From an uncultured Erwinia sp. (lineage in GTDB: Bacteria > Pseudomonadota > Gammaproteobacteria > Enterobacterales > Enterobacteriaceae), in NCBI GenBank assembly GCA_946221915.1, contig CAMIKG010000003.1, forward strand, positions 115,972 to 179,971: 64,000 nucleotides of DNA. Reading direction: 5' to 3'. The position numbers and the translations under genes were made by a program. Positions 43,851-51,607 of the stretch are shown piece after piece. Every line of letters begins with the position of its first letter. Position 1 is the stretch's first letter. Under the pieces are notes generated by a model. The model worked only from the letters and a program-made list of their open reading frames with translations, made no database searches and was not told the origin of the DNA.

Positions 43851-45167
43851 ATGCCCTTAGTCATCGTCGCCATTGGCGTAGCCATGTTGCTGCTGCTGAT
43901 GATTCGCTGGAAGCTGAACGGATTTATATCACTGATACTGGTTGCGCTGGCGGTCGGTATCATGCAGGGAATGCCGGTAGATAAAGTCATTAGCTCAATC
44001 AAAGCCGGTGTCGGCGGTACCCTGGGCGGCCTGGCGCTGATCATGGGCTTCGGTGCGATGCTCGGTAAACTGCTGGCCGACTGTGGCGGCGCACAGCGTA
44101 TTGCCACCACCCTGATTGATAAATTCGGTCCTAAACATATTCAGTGGGCGGTGGTGCTGACCGGCTTTACCGTCGGTTTCGCCCTGTTCTATGAAGTGGG
44201 CTTTGTGCTGTTGCTGCCGCTGGTGTTCTCGATTGCGGCGTCTGCGCGCGTGCCGCTGCTGTTTGTGGGCGTGCCGATGGCCGCTGCGCTCTCCGTTACC
44301 CACGGCTTCCTGCCGCCGCACCCGGGCCCGACGGCTATCGCCACGCTGTTTAATGCCGATATGGGTAAAACCCTGCTTTTCGGCACCCTGCTGGGCATTC
44401 CAACGGTGATTCTGGCGGGACCGGTGTATGCGCGTTTCCTGAAAAAGATCGATAAACCGATTCCACAGGGCCTGTATAACCCGAAAAGCTTTACCGAAGA
44501 AGAGATGCCGGGCTTCGGCGTCAGCGTCTGGACTGCGCTGGTACCGGTTATTTTGATGGCGCTGCGCGCCGTGGCGGAAATGATCCTGCCGAAAGGCCAT
44601 GTGCTGCTGCCGTATGCTGAGTTCTTTGGCGATCCGATTATGGCGACGCTGATTGCTGTGCTGATTGCGATTTTCACCTTTGGTCTCAATCGCGGACGCA
44701 GCATGGATCAGGTCATGGAAACGCTGAGCAGCTCGATTAAGATCATCGCCATGATGCTGCTGATTATTGGCGGCGGCGGCGCCTTTAAGCAGGTGCTGGT
44801 GGACAGTGGCGTGGATAAATATATCGCCAGCCTGATGCATGCCAGCAATGTCTCGCCAATTCTGATGGCGTGGTCAATTGCTGCGGTATTACGTATCGCG
44901 CTGGGTTCCGCGACCGTAGCGGCGATTACTGCTGGCGGGATTGTCGCACCGCTGATTGTCACCACCGGCGCCAGCCCGGAACTGATGGTGATTGCTGTCG
45001 GTTCAGGCAGTGTGATCTTCTCACACGTTAATGACCCTGGCTTCTGGTTGTTCAAAGAGTACTTTAACCTGACGATTGGCGAGACCATTCGTTCCTGGTC
45101 GGCACTGGAAACCATTATTTCGCTGTGTGGTCTGGTGGGTTGTTTGCTGATGGCGAACGTGATTTAA
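43851..45167 (+). CDS. gntT: High-affinity gluconate transporter GntT
   Basis: The 438-residue inner-membrane protein is nearly colinear with E. coli GntT, from MPLVIVAIGV through MQGMPVDKVI.SIKAGVGGTL, the signature HGFLPPHPGPTAIATLFNADMGKTLL, to FSHVNDPGFWLFKEYFNLT. It is a proton symporter for gluconate with about 12-14 helices. The frame starts 7 codons earlier, but ATG 43851 behind GGAGAAG matches the family. With Gcd and the two periplasmic dehydrogenases in this window, it offers the direct-uptake route for gluconate. Two GntR-type operators lie in front. Confidence 0.96.
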   Translation: MPLVIVAIGVAMLLLLMIRWKLNGFISLILVALAVGIMQGMPVDKVISSIKAGVGGTLGGLALIMGFGAMLGKLLADCGGAQRIATTLIDKFGPKHIQWAVVLTGFTVGFALFYEVGFVLLLPLVFSIAASARVPLLFVGVPMAAALSVTHGFLPPHPGPTAIATLFNADMGKTLLFGTLLGIPTVILAGPVYARFLKKIDKPIPQGLYNPKSFTEEEMPGFGVSVWTALVPVILMALRAVAEMILPKGHVLLPYAEFFGDPIMATLIAVLIAIFTFGLNRGRSMDQVMETLSSSIKIIAMMLLIIGGGGAFKQVLVDSGVDKYIASLMHASNVSPILMAWSIAAVLRIALGSATVAAITAGGIVAPLIVTTGASPELMVIAVGSGSVIFSHVNDPGFWLFKEYFNLTIGETIRSWSALETIISLCGLVGCLLMANVI

Positions 45168-45183
45168 CGCGCGCTGGCAGAGC

Positions 45184-45203
45184 CGGAGAGGGCAACCTCT
45201 CCG
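45184..45203 (+). terminator. Terminator of gntT
   Basis: CGGAGAGG and CCTCTCCG pair over 8 bases around a GCAA tetraloop, 16 bases after the stop codon, followed by CTTTCGC. The stable tetraloop supports a real RNA hairpin. Confidence 0.7.
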
Positions 45204-45255
45204 CTTTCGCGCAGAGGTAATCATGCGGGCCACCGGTGATGGCCCGAGACAAAAG

Positions 45256-45501
45256 TTAATGCGGCTGCTGGAAACCAGCCTTCAACATTTCATCGCGTAA
45301 CACTCGGGTGATATCGCGATTGCCACCGGTTACCGGATAGATAACATTGTTGACCACGTCATCCAGGTAGTGCTCATCAAACTCCTGCATACTGAGCGGC
45401 TTACCTCCTTCATCATTGATCGCAATAGTGCCTCTGATATGATTGCCGGCATCCTGCGCTTTCAGGCAGTACCTTCCCATACATGTATTAATCGTGCTCA
45501 T
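45256..45501 (-). CDS. Small protein of unknown function
   Basis: I do not recognise this 81-residue protein. It reads MSTINTCMGRYCLKAQDAGNH at the start and is acidic in the middle (FDEHYLDDVVNN), with no membrane segment. A very strong ribosome site, AAAGGAGGAGATC, directly precedes ATG 45501, which is the main evidence that it is real; the frame upstream of this ATG lacks such support. It stands alone between gntT and yohP. It appears soluble and may be a stress-induced small protein, but nothing shows this. Confidence 0.65.
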   Translation of the reverse strand: MSTINTCMGRYCLKAQDAGNHIRGTIAINDEGGKPLSMQEFDEHYLDDVVNNVIYPVTGGNRDITRVLRDEMLKAGFQQPH

Positions 45502-45754
45502 ATGATCTCCTCCTTTCCGGGTTGCTGTGCTCATCACCGCTGAGACCTGAACCACAGATTAAGTCTAGTCGCCAGCAGAGAAGTGATCGACGCCACAGAC
45601 AGGGAGAATATTGTCGCGCGTGATCCTGTTCGCACATTTCACCCGTGCGCACGGAGTGCGTGAGACGAGCCTGAACGGCTGTAACCAGAATCTTCTTCTA
45701 TACTTAGCGTATCGGAACCCCGTTTGGTTTCGGCTAACTGGCGAGGAAAATGGA

Positions 45755-45838
45755 ATGAAAATTGTACTGTGGATTATTGCCATAATATTTATTGTTGGTT
45801 TGCTAACAATTACTGGCGTATTTAAACTGATTTTTTAA
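45755..45838 (+). CDS. yohP: Small inner-membrane protein YohP
   Basis: The 27-residue protein is one membrane helix, from MKIVLWIIAIIF to ITGVFKLIF, and differs from E. coli YohP at only a few positions. YohP is a stress-related single-span protein inserted through SecYEG or YidC; its job is unknown. GAGGAAAATGG lies just before ATG 45755. The frame is open further upstream to 45611, but those residues are not part of the family. A strong hairpin follows 8 bases after the stop codon. Confidence 0.88.
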   Translation: MKIVLWIIAIIFIVGLLTITGVFKLIF

Positions 45839-45845
45839 TTGCTGT

Positions 45846-45874
45846 AGCTGTCGCTGCCACGGGTGGCGACAGCT
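45846..45874. terminator. Two-way terminator after yohP
   Basis: AGCTGTCGC and GCGACAGCT pair perfectly over 9 bases, with CCAC/GTGG able to pair inside the loop. The hairpin is followed by TGTGTTTAT and lies between yohP and the convergent zinc-ribbon gene. Confidence 0.65.
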
Positions 45875-45878
45875 GTGT

Positions 45879-46073
45879 TTATCCCATTTTGCGTTTTTCA
45901 ATCAGGCACTTAATGATGGGGTCCATCTGCGTCAAGGGCAAAAGATCCTCGGAAGTTATCGGTTTTTGGCATTGCGCACACATTGCCCCATGATGTGCCG
46001 CCTGATTCTCTTTTTTCTGGGTATAGATAAACTTTTTGCTGCCACATGCGCTACATCTGACTTTCATCACCAT
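45879..46073 (-). CDS. Small zinc-ribbon protein
   Basis: The 64-residue protein has two CxxC knuckles, Cys7/Cys10 (RCSACGSKKF) and Cys32/Cys35 (MCAQCQKPI), as in a zinc ribbon. The last 25 residues (MDPIIKCLIEKRKMG) are likely helical and basic. I do not know its role; nucleic-acid or protein binding is possible. ATG 46073 is preceded by AAGGATTAACTGTC; an inner ATG at 46067 is an alternative. It stands alone, convergent with yohP, with an AT-rich 400-base region upstream. Confidence 0.7.
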   Translation of the reverse strand: MVMKVRCSACGSKKFIYTQKKENQAAHHGAMCAQCQKPITSEDLLPLTQMDPIIKCLIEKRKMG

Positions 46074-46477
46074 GACAGTTAATCCTTATCCTTTTGGCTA
46101 AGAAATATCTTAGCAAAAAAATATCCCGCCGCTAAAAAAACTTTAGCGTTTCTTATGTTATTTTCTTTGGGCTAACTTATTGAGATTGAATGTTATTTTC
46201 AATTGTGCATCTCATCTCATGTTTATGACTTTAATCGGTCTGGTTTTAGGCACCAGCTGGAAAACAGCGCACTATTTTTGCGAAATTTCTGATTACTTGT
46301 CAGCTATTATTTTTTAATATATAGCAGCCTGCAATCGCAACATTGTGCTTTAATGTAAAGAAAATAAGCCGACTGAAAATAAATGAAAATTATTCTATTT
46401 AAGATAAATAATGCCAATAAATAGCGATTTAATTAGTGTTTAGCTTTTGGTGGTTATCCTTTTCCTGTAATTTTAAG
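46074..46477. promoter_or_regulatory. AT-rich gap before pagP
   Basis: About 400 bases of very AT-rich DNA separate the zinc-ribbon gene and pagP. No coding frame is convincing. The low GC content and A-tracts fit H-NS silencing of the pagP region, which PhoP relieves in Salmonella. I could not find a PhoP box with the correct 11-base period; TGTTTA at 46437 and TGGTTA at 46451 are 14 bases apart. Confidence 0.4.
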
Positions 46478-47077
46478 ATGGTAGTTAATAAAGTGAATTT
46501 TCGTCATAATTATTCCCCTGCGGCATTGCTCGCTGGGTGTTTTTTGGTAAGTTTTGGCGCTTTTGCGACTGAAACTGCGCCTGAGCCGGGAAAAGCCACA
46601 GGTTGGTGGCAAACCTTTACGTCAAATGTCCAGCAGACCTGGAACTCGCCCGATCACTACGATCTCTATGTGCCTGCGATTACCTGGCATAATCGCTGGA
46701 CTTATGACAAAGAAAAAACGGATCGCTACAATGAGCGGCCATGGGGCGCAGGTGGCGGTGTGTCACGCTACGATGCCAGGGGTAACTGGAATGGTATCTA
46801 CCTGATGGCATTCAAAGATTCGTTCAATAAGTGGGAGCCAATCGGCGGTTATGGCTGGGAAAAAACCTGGCGTCCGCTGGCGGATGACAACTTCCATATT
46901 GGCGCGGGCTATACCGTGGGCGTGACGGCGCGTGATAACTGGCGCTATATTCCGGTTCCGGTATTACTTCCTTTAGCATCAGTAGGTTACGGTCCGGCGA
47001 CCTTCCAGATGACTTATATTCCGGGGACTTACAACAATGGTAACGTCTTTTTTGCCTGGGGGCGTTTGACGTTTTAG
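46478..47077 (+). CDS. pagP: Lipid A palmitoyltransferase PagP
   Basis: The 199-residue protein has a signal peptide (cut near GAFA at residue 30) and an eight-strand outer-membrane barrel. His71 in AITWHNRW and Asp114-Ser115 in AFKDSFNK are the catalytic triad residues, at the same 43-residue spacing as His33, Asp76 and Ser77 in E. coli. The end, YGPATFQMTYIPGTYNNGNVFFAW, is nearly unchanged. PagP moves palmitate from phospholipid to lipid A and helps resist cationic peptides. A GTG at 46436 would extend the frame, but ATG 46478 fits the family better even though no clear ribosome site is seen. Together with arn it gives two lipid A modifiers in one window. Confidence 0.94.
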   Translation: MVVNKVNFRHNYSPAALLAGCFLVSFGAFATETAPEPGKATGWWQTFTSNVQQTWNSPDHYDLYVPAITWHNRWTYDKEKTDRYNERPWGAGGGVSRYDARGNWNGIYLMAFKDSFNKWEPIGGYGWEKTWRPLADDNFHIGAGYTVGVTARDNWRYIPVPVLLPLASVGYGPATFQMTYIPGTYNNGNVFFAWGRLTF

Positions 47078-47227
47078 TCGCTAATTTGACCATTAAGCTG
47101 CTTCGATGTGAAAAAAAAACAATATTTATCACTTTTTCATCATGCCGCACTGGACAAAAGGCTTGGCAATTGCTGTACTAAGTCCCGACACAGTTTAGTG
47201 TCCATTTTTCATGTAAAGGTAATATTG

Positions 47228-47437
47228 ATGTCTAAGATTAAAGGTAGCGTTAAGTGGTTTAATGAGTCCAAAGGATTCGGTTTCATTACTCCTGAAGATG
47301 GTAGCAAAGATGTGTTCGTACACTTCTCCGCTATCCAGAGCAACGGTTTCAAAACCCTGGCTGAAGGTCAGCGTGTAGAGTTTGAAATCACTGACGGCGC
47401 AAAAGGCCCATCTGCTGCTAACGTTGCTGCTATTTAA
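47228..47437 (+). CDS. cspE: Cold-shock-family protein CspE
   Basis: The 69-residue protein is one cold-shock domain with both RNA-binding motifs, KGFGFITP and DVFVHFSAI, and is almost identical to E. coli CspE (MSKIKGSVKWFNESKGFGFI...). It binds single-stranded nucleic acid, melts RNA structure and acts as an antiterminator. AAAGGTAATATTG precedes ATG 47228. About 70 bases of structured leader (near 47150-47220) resemble the long leaders of this gene family. The gene is next to pagP as in E. coli. Confidence 0.97.
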   Translation: MSKIKGSVKWFNESKGFGFITPEDGSKDVFVHFSAIQSNGFKTLAEGQRVEFEITDGAKGPSAANVAAI

Positions 47438-47458
47438 GTTAGTTATCAGACAGAATTC

Positions 47459-47487
47459 AAAAAACCCGCCACTGGCGGGGTTTTTTT
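47459..47487 (+). terminator. Terminator of cspE
   Basis: A-run, CCCGCC, three bases, GGCGGG and a run of seven to eight T residues form a textbook intrinsic terminator, starting about 20 bases after the stop codon. Confidence 0.9.
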
Positions 47488-47651
47488 CGTCCCGTCGCCG
47501 CTGCAGAGTGACGGTGCGCAAACAAAATCATTTGTAACACTCACCGGGTTTCGCTTTTCTCTTCCGTCACGATATAACGTAATCAGCAGATTTCTCCGCC
47601 CGCAGGCGTCTGGCCGGCGATTAATTACCCCTATGCAACAGAGGGACGACC

Positions 47652-48092
47652 ATGAATATTCGACCCGCGCAAGCGAAAGACAGTTTTGCCCTCAGCGCGC
47701 TGCTGGCTGAGTTAGGCTATGGCGGTACGGAAAGTTTTATTGCTAAACGACTGACGCAGCTGATTGCTGACCCGGATGAGATGTTGCTGGTAGCTGAACA
47801 TGGTCAGTCGGTGCTGGGCTTCCTGTCGCTGCATTTTATCCCCCAGCTGGCGCTGGCAGGGGATTTTGCACGCATTAGCTATTTCTGCATTGCGGAAGGG
47901 GAGCGCAGTAAAGGCGCAGGTCAGCAGCTATTGCAATATGCCGAGCGTATGGCGCAGCAGCGGGGTTGTGATCGTATGGAAGTGCACTGCCATGAGCATC
48001 GTACTAAAGCGAACGCGTTTTATCTGCGCGAAGGGTATAGCGAATCACCCCGATATCATGTGAAATCGTTGCGTCAGGCTCAGGAGAAATGA
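47652..48092 (+). CDS. GNAT-family N-acetyltransferase
   Basis: The 146-residue protein is a single GNAT domain: MNIRPAQAKDSFALSALLAELGYGG at the start, FARISYFCIAEGERSKGAGQQLLQYAERMA (about 73-102) as the acetyl-CoA-binding motif A region (the R/Q-x2-G-x-G/A part reads RSKGAG), and ANAFYLREGY (about 122-131) as motif B. The acceptor substrate is unknown. Its stop overlaps the start of the amidase gene by 4 bases, so the two are co-translated. In E. coli, crcB occupies the space between cspE and ybeM; here this acetyltransferase does. Confidence 0.88.
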   Translation: MNIRPAQAKDSFALSALLAELGYGGTESFIAKRLTQLIADPDEMLLVAEHGQSVLGFLSLHFIPQLALAGDFARISYFCIAEGERSKGAGQQLLQYAERMAQQRGCDRMEVHCHEHRTKANAFYLREGYSESPRYHVKSLRQAQEK

Positions 48093-48880
48093 TGAAAGTT
48101 GCAATGGGACAGTTTGCGGTAACGCGGGAATGGCAGGATAACGCGGCCACCTGCATCCGTTTGATGAGTCAGGCGGCAGAGTCGGGCGCCGATCTCCTGG
48201 TGCTGCCTGAAGCGGTGCTGGCACGCGATATGAACGACCCCGATATGGCGCTGAAAGCGGCGCAGCCGCTGGATGGTCCTTTTGTCAGCCAGCTGCTCGC
48301 TGTCAGCCGCGAAAACACACTGACCACCATAGTCGGAATGCATGTGCCCACCGCAGCAGGACGTGCGCTGAATGTGTTGCTGGCGCTGCGTCATGGCGAG
48401 ATAGTGGCTCGTTACGATAAGCTGCACCTTTACGACGCTTTTGCCGCGCAGGAGTCGCGTAATATTGATGCGGGTGAGGCGATACCGCCGCTCGTGGATG
48501 TGGCAGGCATGAAGGTGGGCCTGATGACCTGCTATGACGTGCGTTTCCCGGAGCTGGCGCGTCGTCTGGCGCTCGATGGCGCCGAGGTGCTGGTGTTACC
48601 TGCAGCGTGGGTTAAAGGGCCGCTAAAAGAGCGGCACTGGGAAGTGCTGGTTACGGCGCGGGCGCTGGAAAATACCTGTTATATGGTCGCGGTGGGTGAC
48701 TGTGGCATACGTGACATTGGCCAGAGCCTGGTGGTTGATCCGCTGGGGGTGGCAATAGCGAAGGCGGCTGAGGCACCAGCGCTGGTGTTTGCTGAGCTGG
48801 ACCCGGCGCGAGTTGCCCACGCACGTTCAATTCTGCCGGTGCTGGAGAATCGCCGCTTTGCCCGGCCTGAGTTAGGTTGA
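48089..48880 (+). CDS. ybeM: Nitrilase-family amidase, probably deaminated glutathione amidase
   Basis: The 263-residue protein is a carbon-nitrogen hydrolase with the full catalytic set: Glu in LVLPEAVL (near 42), Lys in ARYDKLHLYD (near 112) and Cys in GLMTCYDVRFPE (near 149). The position beside tatE and lipA and the sequence make it the counterpart of E. coli ybeM, which is broken in K-12; intact relatives (Nit1/NitA) hydrolyse deaminated glutathione, a repair reaction. The paired ATG codons at 48089 follow AGGAGA and overlap the acetyltransferase gene. It is cytoplasmic, with no signal peptide. Confidence 0.88.
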   Translation: MMKVAMGQFAVTREWQDNAATCIRLMSQAAESGADLLVLPEAVLARDMNDPDMALKAAQPLDGPFVSQLLAVSRENTLTTIVGMHVPTAAGRALNVLLALRHGEIVARYDKLHLYDAFAAQESRNIDAGEAIPPLVDVAGMKVGLMTCYDVRFPELARRLALDGAEVLVLPAAWVKGPLKERHWEVLVTARALENTCYMVAVGDCGIRDIGQSLVVDPLGVAIAKAAEAPALVFAELDPARVAHARSILPVLENRRFARPELG

Positions 48881-48979
48881 TCCTGAGTCTTACTCTGTTA
48901 CAGATTTGAGTTGTATTAGCGTGATAACTGCGCCTTAATACCTGAACAGGTGATGGTTACAGCTCATTAAGAAGGTGTT

Positions 48980-49180
48980 ATGGAAGGTATCAGTATTGGC
49001 AAGCTGCTGATTATCGGTGCGTTAATCGTACTGTTATTCGGCACCAACAAATTGCGCTCGCTGGGCGGCGATCTTGGCGCGGCGATCAAGGGCTTTAAAA
49101 AAGCCATGAATGACGATGACTCGGCGAAAAAAAACGCAGCCGAAGAGCCGAAGCCAGAGCACGTCACGCATAAAGAGTAA
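48980..49180 (+). CDS. tatE: Sec-independent translocase subunit TatE
   Basis: The 66-residue TatA-family protein has an N-terminal membrane helix (ISIGKLLIIGALIVLLFG, about 4-21), the hinge FGTNKLRSLGGDLG, an amphipathic helix and a charged tail. Its place next to lipA identifies it as TatE rather than TatA. It supports twin-arginine export, and two clear Tat substrates, the small dehydrogenase subunits, are encoded in this window. AAGAAGG lies before ATG 48980. Confidence 0.94.
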   Translation: MEGISIGKLLIIGALIVLLFGTNKLRSLGGDLGAAIKGFKKAMNDDDSAKKNAAEEPKPEHVTHKE

Positions 49181-49198
49181 CGTCTGGCGACAGACCAT

Positions 49199-49227
49199 AA
49201 AAAAAGGAGCCATCTGGCTCCTTTTTT
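49199..49227. terminator. Two-way terminator between tatE and lipA
   Basis: A-run, GGAGCC, four bases, GGCTCC and six T residues form an intrinsic terminator that works on both strands, between the convergent tatE and lipA genes. Confidence 0.9.
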
Positions 49228-49245
49228 GTTGTGCAGTGATCTGAA

Positions 49246-50211
49246 TTATTTTACTTCCAGACCTTTCGCCTGCATATCGGCGTGGTAGGACGAACGTACA
49301 AATGGTCCACAGGCGGCGTGGGTGAAGCCCATTGCCATTGCTTCCTGTTTCATCTCATCAAACTCCGCGGGGCTGACATAGCGTTTTACCGGCAGGTGGT
49401 GACGGCTGGGCTGCAGGTACTGGCCCAGTGTCAGCATGGTGACACCGTGACGGCGCAGGTCGCGCATCACTTCGACGATTTCTTCATTGGTCTCACCCAG
49501 TCCCACCATCAGACCGGATTTGGTCGGCACTTCCGGATGCGCTTCTTTAAAACGCTCCAGCAGCTTCAGTGACCATTCGTAGTTAGCACCGGGACGCACC
49601 TGGCGATAGACGCGCGGCACATTCTCAAGGTTGTGGTTAAACACATCCGGTGGCGTGGCATTAAGGATTTCCAGCGCGCGATCCATACGGCCGCGGAAGT
49701 CCGGCACCAGCGTTTCAATTTTGATCGACGGACTCTTTTCACGAATGGCGGTGATGCAGTCGGCGAAGTGCTGCGCGCCGCCATCACGTAAGTCATCACG
49801 GTCCACCGAGGTGATCACCACGTAACGCAGTGCCATATCGGCAATGGTCTGCGCCAGTTTGGCTGGCTCGTTGGCGTCTGGCATCAGCGGGCGGCCGTGG
49901 GCCACGTCACAGAACGGGCAGCGTCGCGTACAGATTGCGCCCAGAATCATAAAGGTGGCGGTGCCGTGATTAAAACATTCCGCAAGGTTAGGGCAGGAAG
50001 CTTCCTCACAGACAGAGTGCAGACCGTTTTTGCGCATCGCCGCTTTGATACCCTGGATACGACTGGAGTCGGCAGGGAGCTTGATTTTCATCCACTCCGG
50101 CTTTCTCAGCATCTCCGGACGCTCAGTCGTCACGGTTTTAATCGGGATCAGCGCCATTTTGTCTGCGTCGCGATACTTAACGCCGCGTTCCATCTGAATA
50201 GGTTTACTCAT
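49246..50211 (-). CDS. lipA: Lipoyl synthase LipA
   Basis: The 321-residue radical-SAM enzyme has the auxiliary-cluster cysteines Cys68, Cys73 and Cys79 (CEEASCPNLAEC) and the SAM-cluster motif Cys94, Cys98 and Cys101 (CTRRCPFC), in the same numbering as E. coli LipA. It inserts two sulfur atoms into octanoyl groups carried on lipoyl domains. The C-terminal RSSYHADMQ keeps the serine that ligates the auxiliary cluster. lipB lies 235 bases upstream on the same strand; E. coli has the regulator gene ybeF between them, here replaced by a repeat element. Confidence 0.97.
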   Translation of the reverse strand: MSKPIQMERGVKYRDADKMALIPIKTVTTERPEMLRKPEWMKIKLPADSSRIQGIKAAMRKNGLHSVCEEASCPNLAECFNHGTATFMILGAICTRRCPFCDVAHGRPLMPDANEPAKLAQTIADMALRYVVITSVDRDDLRDGGAQHFADCITAIREKSPSIKIETLVPDFRGRMDRALEILNATPPDVFNHNLENVPRVYRQVRPGANYEWSLKLLERFKEAHPEVPTKSGLMVGLGETNEEIVEVMRDLRRHGVTMLTLGQYLQPSRHHLPVKRYVSPAEFDEMKQEAMAMGFTHAACGPFVRSSYHADMQAKGLEVK

Positions 50212-50242
50212 AAGCTTGCTGTTTCCAGTTTGGATTGCGTTT

Positions 50243-50335
50243 TATACCCGTCATACTTCAAGTCGCCTCAGGGCACCGACTGTTGGTGCAGCTGCGTTGG
50301 CTGCGCCCGCTGCAGCTTGAATTATTTAGGGTATA
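50243..50335. repeat. Short palindromic ERIC-related element between lipB and lipA
   Basis: The 93-base element has ends TATACCCGTCATACTTCAAG and CTTGAATTATTTAGGGTATA, which are the terminal sequences of ERIC elements, and an inner inverted pair around GCAGCTGCGTTGGCTGC. It lacks the ERIC core (CCCCAGTCACTTA), so it is a shortened or related non-autonomous element. It lies 31 bases upstream of the lipA start codon and would fold into a hairpin in the lipA leader if transcription starts further up. Confidence 0.85.
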
Positions 50336-50446
50336 GAATAATCATAAAACTCATAGAGTTATTATGTTTCTTCAACTTTATTTGATAAAACTGCAAAAAT
50401 TATATCATTTCAGCGCGCCACAAGCAGCCCGCTGAGTGCGAAAAGG

Positions 50447-51127
50447 TTACATAATTGTGAAGTCGTGTGACAGCTCACTCAGTTCCTGCGCCTCACGATA
50501 CTCTGTCGCGCCGATGCCTAACAGCCTAATAAATTTATCGATTAATACCGGCTGCACCTGCGCCAGTGTGATATTCGGCTGAAACGCGCTGAGCTGCGTC
50601 ATCTCCAGCCCGGCATAGCCGCAGGGGTTGATGCGCAGGAACGGTGCCAGGTCCATGGCGATATTAAGCGCCAGGCCATGGAACGAGCATCCCTGGCGAA
50701 TACGCAGCCCCAGCGAACAGATCTTTTTGCCGTCAACATAGACGCCTGGCGCATCTGGGCGCGCACCGGCGCTGACGCCAAAGTGAGCCAGCGTATCGAC
50801 CACCGTCTGCTCGATGGTGGTCACCAGCTGACGCACGCCGATTTTGCGGCGCTTCAAATCGATTAATACATACATCACCTGCTGCCCCGGGCCATGGTAA
50901 GTCACCTGACCGCCACGGTCGCTCTGTACTACCGGGATATCGCCGGGCATCAGTAAATGTTCCGCTTTTCCCGCCTGACCCTGAGTAAACACCGGCGTAT
51001 GTTCGACCAGCCACAGCTCATCTGCGGTGTCCTGGGTACGACGATCGGTGAAGTGGTGCATCGCGTGTGAGACGGGTTCCCACTGACGCAGGCCCAGCTG
51101 GCGGATAATGAGGGTGTCCTGATGCAA
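50447..51127 (-). CDS. lipB: Octanoyl-ACP:protein octanoyltransferase LipB
   Basis: The 226-residue enzyme moves octanoate from acyl carrier protein to lipoyl domains. Landmarks are VEHTPVFTQGQAGKAEHLL, SDRGGQVTYHGPGQQVMY, and KKICSLGLRIRQGCSFHGLALN, which contain the catalytic lysine and cysteine regions (the cysteine in INPCGYAG). The start is TTG 51127, giving MHQDTLIIRQLGL, matching the TTG-started E. coli protein. It lies 85 bases downstream of ybeD, as in E. coli. Confidence 0.96.
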   Translation of the reverse strand: MHQDTLIIRQLGLRQWEPVSHAMHHFTDRRTQDTADELWLVEHTPVFTQGQAGKAEHLLMPGDIPVVQSDRGGQVTYHGPGQQVMYVLIDLKRRKIGVRQLVTTIEQTVVDTLAHFGVSAGARPDAPGVYVDGKKICSLGLRIRQGCSFHGLALNIAMDLAPFLRINPCGYAGLEMTQLSAFQPNITLAQVQPVLIDKFIRLLGIGATEYREAQELSELSHDFTIM

Positions 51128-51212
51128 AATGGCTGTCCGGCAGGTAAAGAGTGAAGGGCAGTATAGCGTTGCTAAAGGGCGAGAGCCACCCGCCCTTTAG
51201 CGCAGGGTGCGT

Positions 51213-51476
51213 TTACAGCACCATGCGAACGGTTTCGATTTTGCCTAACTCTTCATACAGCGTTTCGATCTGTTCAATATGGGTCGCGGTAATGGTGATC
51301 GAAACCGAGTGGTAGTTCCCTTTACTGCTCGGTTTAACCTCCGGGGTGTAATCACCTGGGGCATGGCGCTGAACCACTTCCACTACGCGATCAACCAAGT
51401 CTTCATGTGCTAATCCCATCACTTTAAACGGAAAAGAGCAGGGGAATTCAAGCAGTTCATTCAGTTTGGTTTTCAT
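51213..51476 (-). CDS. ybeD: Conserved small regulatory-fold protein YbeD
   Basis: The 87-residue protein is close to E. coli YbeD (DUF493): MKTKLNELLEFPCSFPFKVMG at the start, HAPGDYTPEVKPSSKGNYHSVSITI in the middle. The fold is that of ACT-like regulatory domains, and the function is unsettled; its constant place between dacA and lipB suggests a link to lipoylation or the cell wall. GGAGTCGTT precedes ATG 51476. Confidence 0.94.
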   Translation of the reverse strand: MKTKLNELLEFPCSFPFKVMGLAHEDLVDRVVEVVQRHAPGDYTPEVKPSSKGNYHSVSITITATHIEQIETLYEELGKIETVRMVL

Positions 51477-51607
51477 AACGACTCCGGTGCGTTAAAACGA
51501 GGACTCCCGCCGCAGCGGGAGTGATTACATAGCTATTATATGGGGATTCTGCTGGCGAATATCAACCCCCGATCTTCAGCGTGAGACAGGGGGAGATGCT
51601 GGCAAAA

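Noticed and set aside
46437..46456. TGTTTA ... TGGTTA as a PhoP box before pagP
   Set aside because: The repeats are 14 bases apart, not 11, and lie only about 40 bases before the start codon, too close for a normal promoter.
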